6,257 nt of DNA from SXXH01 sp041165735. GTDB lineage: Bacteria; Planctomycetota; UBA1135; GCA-002686595. Made by a program: the position numbers and the translations under genes. Under the pieces are notes generated by a model. The model saw only the letters and a list, made by a program, of their open reading frames with translations, made no database searches and was not told the DNA's origin. The stretch's first letter is position 1, and each line of letters starts with the position of its first letter. The stretch spans positions 1 to 6,257 of the forward strand of contig JBKDQQ010000047.1 of the NCBI GenBank assembly GCA_046341775.1. Reading direction: 5' to 3'. This document shows positions 4,969-6,257 of this stretch, in pieces.

Positions 4969-6257
4969 ATGTCGTCTCCCTCCGCCTCCTCCCCCCGTCC
5001 GTCACCCGAACCTTCGTCGCGCGCGCAGGACTTGTACGCGCGCTACTTGACGCGTCGCCAGCAAGGCGAGTCGTTGTCGTTCGAGTCGTGGTGCGTCGAG
5101 CATCCGTCGGAGGCCGATGATCTGCGTCGTCTGCACGGGCAGTACGAGCAGTGGAAGTCGATCTTCGAGCAATTGTCGAGCAGCACCGGCGGCGCGGCGG
5201 GCGAGAAGCGGTTGGCGGACGAGTTGCGGGAGCAGTACGGCGAGGGCGTGGATCCCGGGATCTCGCTCGATGGCGGCAGGCCCGGCGACGACTCGGGTCC
5301 TTCGAGCGAGTTGCTGCGGCGGCTGCGGTCGCATGCGCCATCGAACTCGCGCTACAAGCTGCTGGGCGAAGTCGGTCGCGGCGGCATGGGCGCGGTGATC
5401 CGTGTGTGGGACGAGGACCTGCGGCGCACCTTGGCGATGAAGGTGGTGTTGGGCAAGGAGGACAAGAGCGCCAAGGGCGCGACGCCGCCGGTGGACTCGC
5501 GCACGCTGGGGCGGTTCTTGGAAGAAGCGCAGATCACGGGCCAACTCGACCACCCGGGGATCGTGCCGGTGCACGAGCTGGGGTTGGGATCGGATGGCCA
5601 GGTGTACTTCACGATGCGCCTCGTGAAGGGCGAGGACCTGCGGGCGATCTACGGGCATGTCGCGAGCGGGCACGAGGAGTGGAACACGACGCGCGCGCTG
5701 TCGGTGATGCTGAAGGTGTGCGAGGCGATGGCCTATGCGCACAGCAAGGGCGTCATCCATCGCGACCTGAAGCCGGCCAACATCATGGTCGGCAAGTACG
5801 GCGAGGTGTATGTGATGGACTGGGGCCTGGCGCGCGTGGCGGGCCAGAAGGACCTGCACGATCTGCGGTTGAAGGACCAGCCACAACCGGGCACGAGCCA
5901 ATCGGTACGCACGGAGCGGCGCGAGGAACGCGCCGAGTCGCCCGACAGCCCGTTGGTGACGATGGACGGCGATGTGATGGGGACGCCGGCGTACATGCCG
6001 CCGGAGCAGGCGCGTGGCGATCTGGCGCAGTTGGGCCCGCACTCGGACGTGTACGCGGTGGGCGCGATGCTGTACCACCTGCTGCTCGTGCGGTACGTCG
6101 AGATGCCGTATGTGCCGCGCGGCGCGCGGATGTCGCAGCATCGCGTGTTGATGTCGGTGATCGAGGACGCGCCGAAATCGATCGTGTCGTACGACAAGAC
6201 GATCCCTGCTCCGTTGGTGGCGATCGTGGAGAAGGCGATGTCGCGGGACATCGCTCG
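4969..6257 (+). CDS. Hanks-type serine/threonine protein kinase, 3' end outside the window
   Basis: The first 429 residues are present and the frame is still open at the right edge. Residues 1-12 are S/P-rich; 20-70 form a charged, helical, non-catalytic region (AQDLYARYL, FESWC, HPSEADDLRRLHGQYEQW). The kinase domain begins near 129: glycine loop GRGGMGAV (136-143), ATP-anchoring K158 in LAMK, helix-C glutamate E186 in EEAQ, HRDLKPAN (264-271) with catalytic D266 and N271, DWG (284-286) instead of DFG, MGTPAYMPPEQ (337-347) and the structural D360 in SDVY. It should be a catalytically competent Ser/Thr kinase; substrates are unknown. Between DWG and the activation-segment end is a longer insert (about 289-335), common in planctomycete kinases as I recall. 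No membrane segment is seen so far; many relatives carry repeats or a transmembrane helix further C-terminal. A near-identical 5' fragment lies 2,023 bp upstream. Confidence 0.95.
   Translation, partial: MSSPSASSPRPSPEPSSRAQDLYARYLTRRQQGESLSFESWCVEHPSEADDLRRLHGQYEQWKSIFEQLSSSTGGAAGEKRLADELREQYGEGVDPGISLDGGRPGDDSGPSSELLRRLRSHAPSNSRYKLLGEVGRGGMGAVIRVWDEDLRRTLAMKVVLGKEDKSAKGATPPVDSRTLGRFLEEAQITGQLDHPGIVPVHELGLGSDGQVYFTMRLVKGEDLRAIYGHVASGHEEWNTTRALSVMLKVCEAMAYAHSKGVIHRDLKPANIMVGKYGEVYVMDWGLARVAGQKDLHDLRLKDQPQPGTSQSVRTERREERAESPDSPLVTMDGDVMGTPAYMPPEQARGDLAQLGPHSDVYAVGAMLYHLLLVRYVEMPYVPRGARMSQHRVLMSVIEDAPKSIVSYDKTIPAPLVAIVEKAMSRDIA
5005..5160 (+). repeat. Direct repeat copy 2 (inside the intact kinase gene)
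   Basis: This is the partner of 2982-3137 and covers kinase codons 13-64. The coding frame is intact here, so this copy is the functional one. Recombination between the two copies would delete a 2,023-bp circle holding the ATPase gene and the antitoxin remnant, while joining the upstream start-less frame to the kinase body (inference). Confidence 0.95.

Noticed and set aside
5002..6141. 379-codon minus-strand open frame opposite the kinase gene
   Set aside because: The kinase motifs on the plus strand are complete and ordered; the antisense frame is His/Arg/Ala-rich without motifs.
1..6257. CRISPR array, tRNA or rRNA genes, integrase or transposase genes
   Set aside because: I saw no regularly spaced short repeats, no cloverleaf with the TTCGA-type T-loop, no rRNA-like conserved blocks, and no DDE or tyrosine/serine recombinase motifs on either strand.

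Overview
The window is GC-rich DNA (roughly two thirds G+C by eye) and most probably comes from a member of the Planctomycetota. The main reason is the gene that runs off the right edge. It encodes a Hanks-type serine/threonine kinase with a soluble N-terminal region of about 125 residues (S/P-rich start, then an AQDLYARYL...FESWC...HPSEADDLRRLHGQY block), a DWG in place of DFG, and wording such as RTLAMKVVLGKE and GRFLEEAQITGQLDHPGIVPVHELG. I associate this with the large kinase families of deep planctomycetes (Saltatorellus/Poly30-like genomes). That assignment is from memory, not a search. Scarce Shine-Dalgarno sequences and a phosphate-selective-type porin fit but do not prove it.

Layout: 1-548 has no recognisable gene but carries a 28-bp near-perfect inverted repeat (47-74 and 522-549) whose right arm ends inside the stop codon of the next gene. 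549-1340 (minus) is an RluA-family pseudouridine synthase. 1341-1507 is a comparatively AT-rich divergent promoter region. 1508-2578 (plus) is an outer-membrane porin of the OprO/OprP type, closed by a strong hairpin at 2612-2643. 2644-2981 has no recognisable gene. 2982-3164 is a broken copy of the 5' end of the downstream kinase gene, about 95% identical over 156 bp and in the same orientation. 3184-4410 (plus) is an intact AAA_14/DUF4143 ATPase. 4411-4656 is non-coding with nested inverted repeats. 4657-4836 is a decayed DUF433-type (VapB-like) antitoxin gene with an in-frame TGA. 4969-6257 (plus) is the serine/threonine kinase, truncated by the window end.

The four intact genes do not form an obvious pathway. 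The first two are housekeeping or envelope functions transcribed divergently. The right half looks like accessory DNA: a self-contained ATPase gene with its own AT-rich leader, flanked by a 2,023-bp-spaced direct repeat of kinase sequence and next to a dead antitoxin gene. The most economical reading (inference) is a local duplication or insertion that left a truncated kinase 5' end upstream and an intact kinase downstream. I did not find a convincing new multi-gene system. The most noteworthy signals are the kinase-fragment direct repeat bracketing the ATPase, the DUF433 pseudogene, and the 28-bp inverted repeat.
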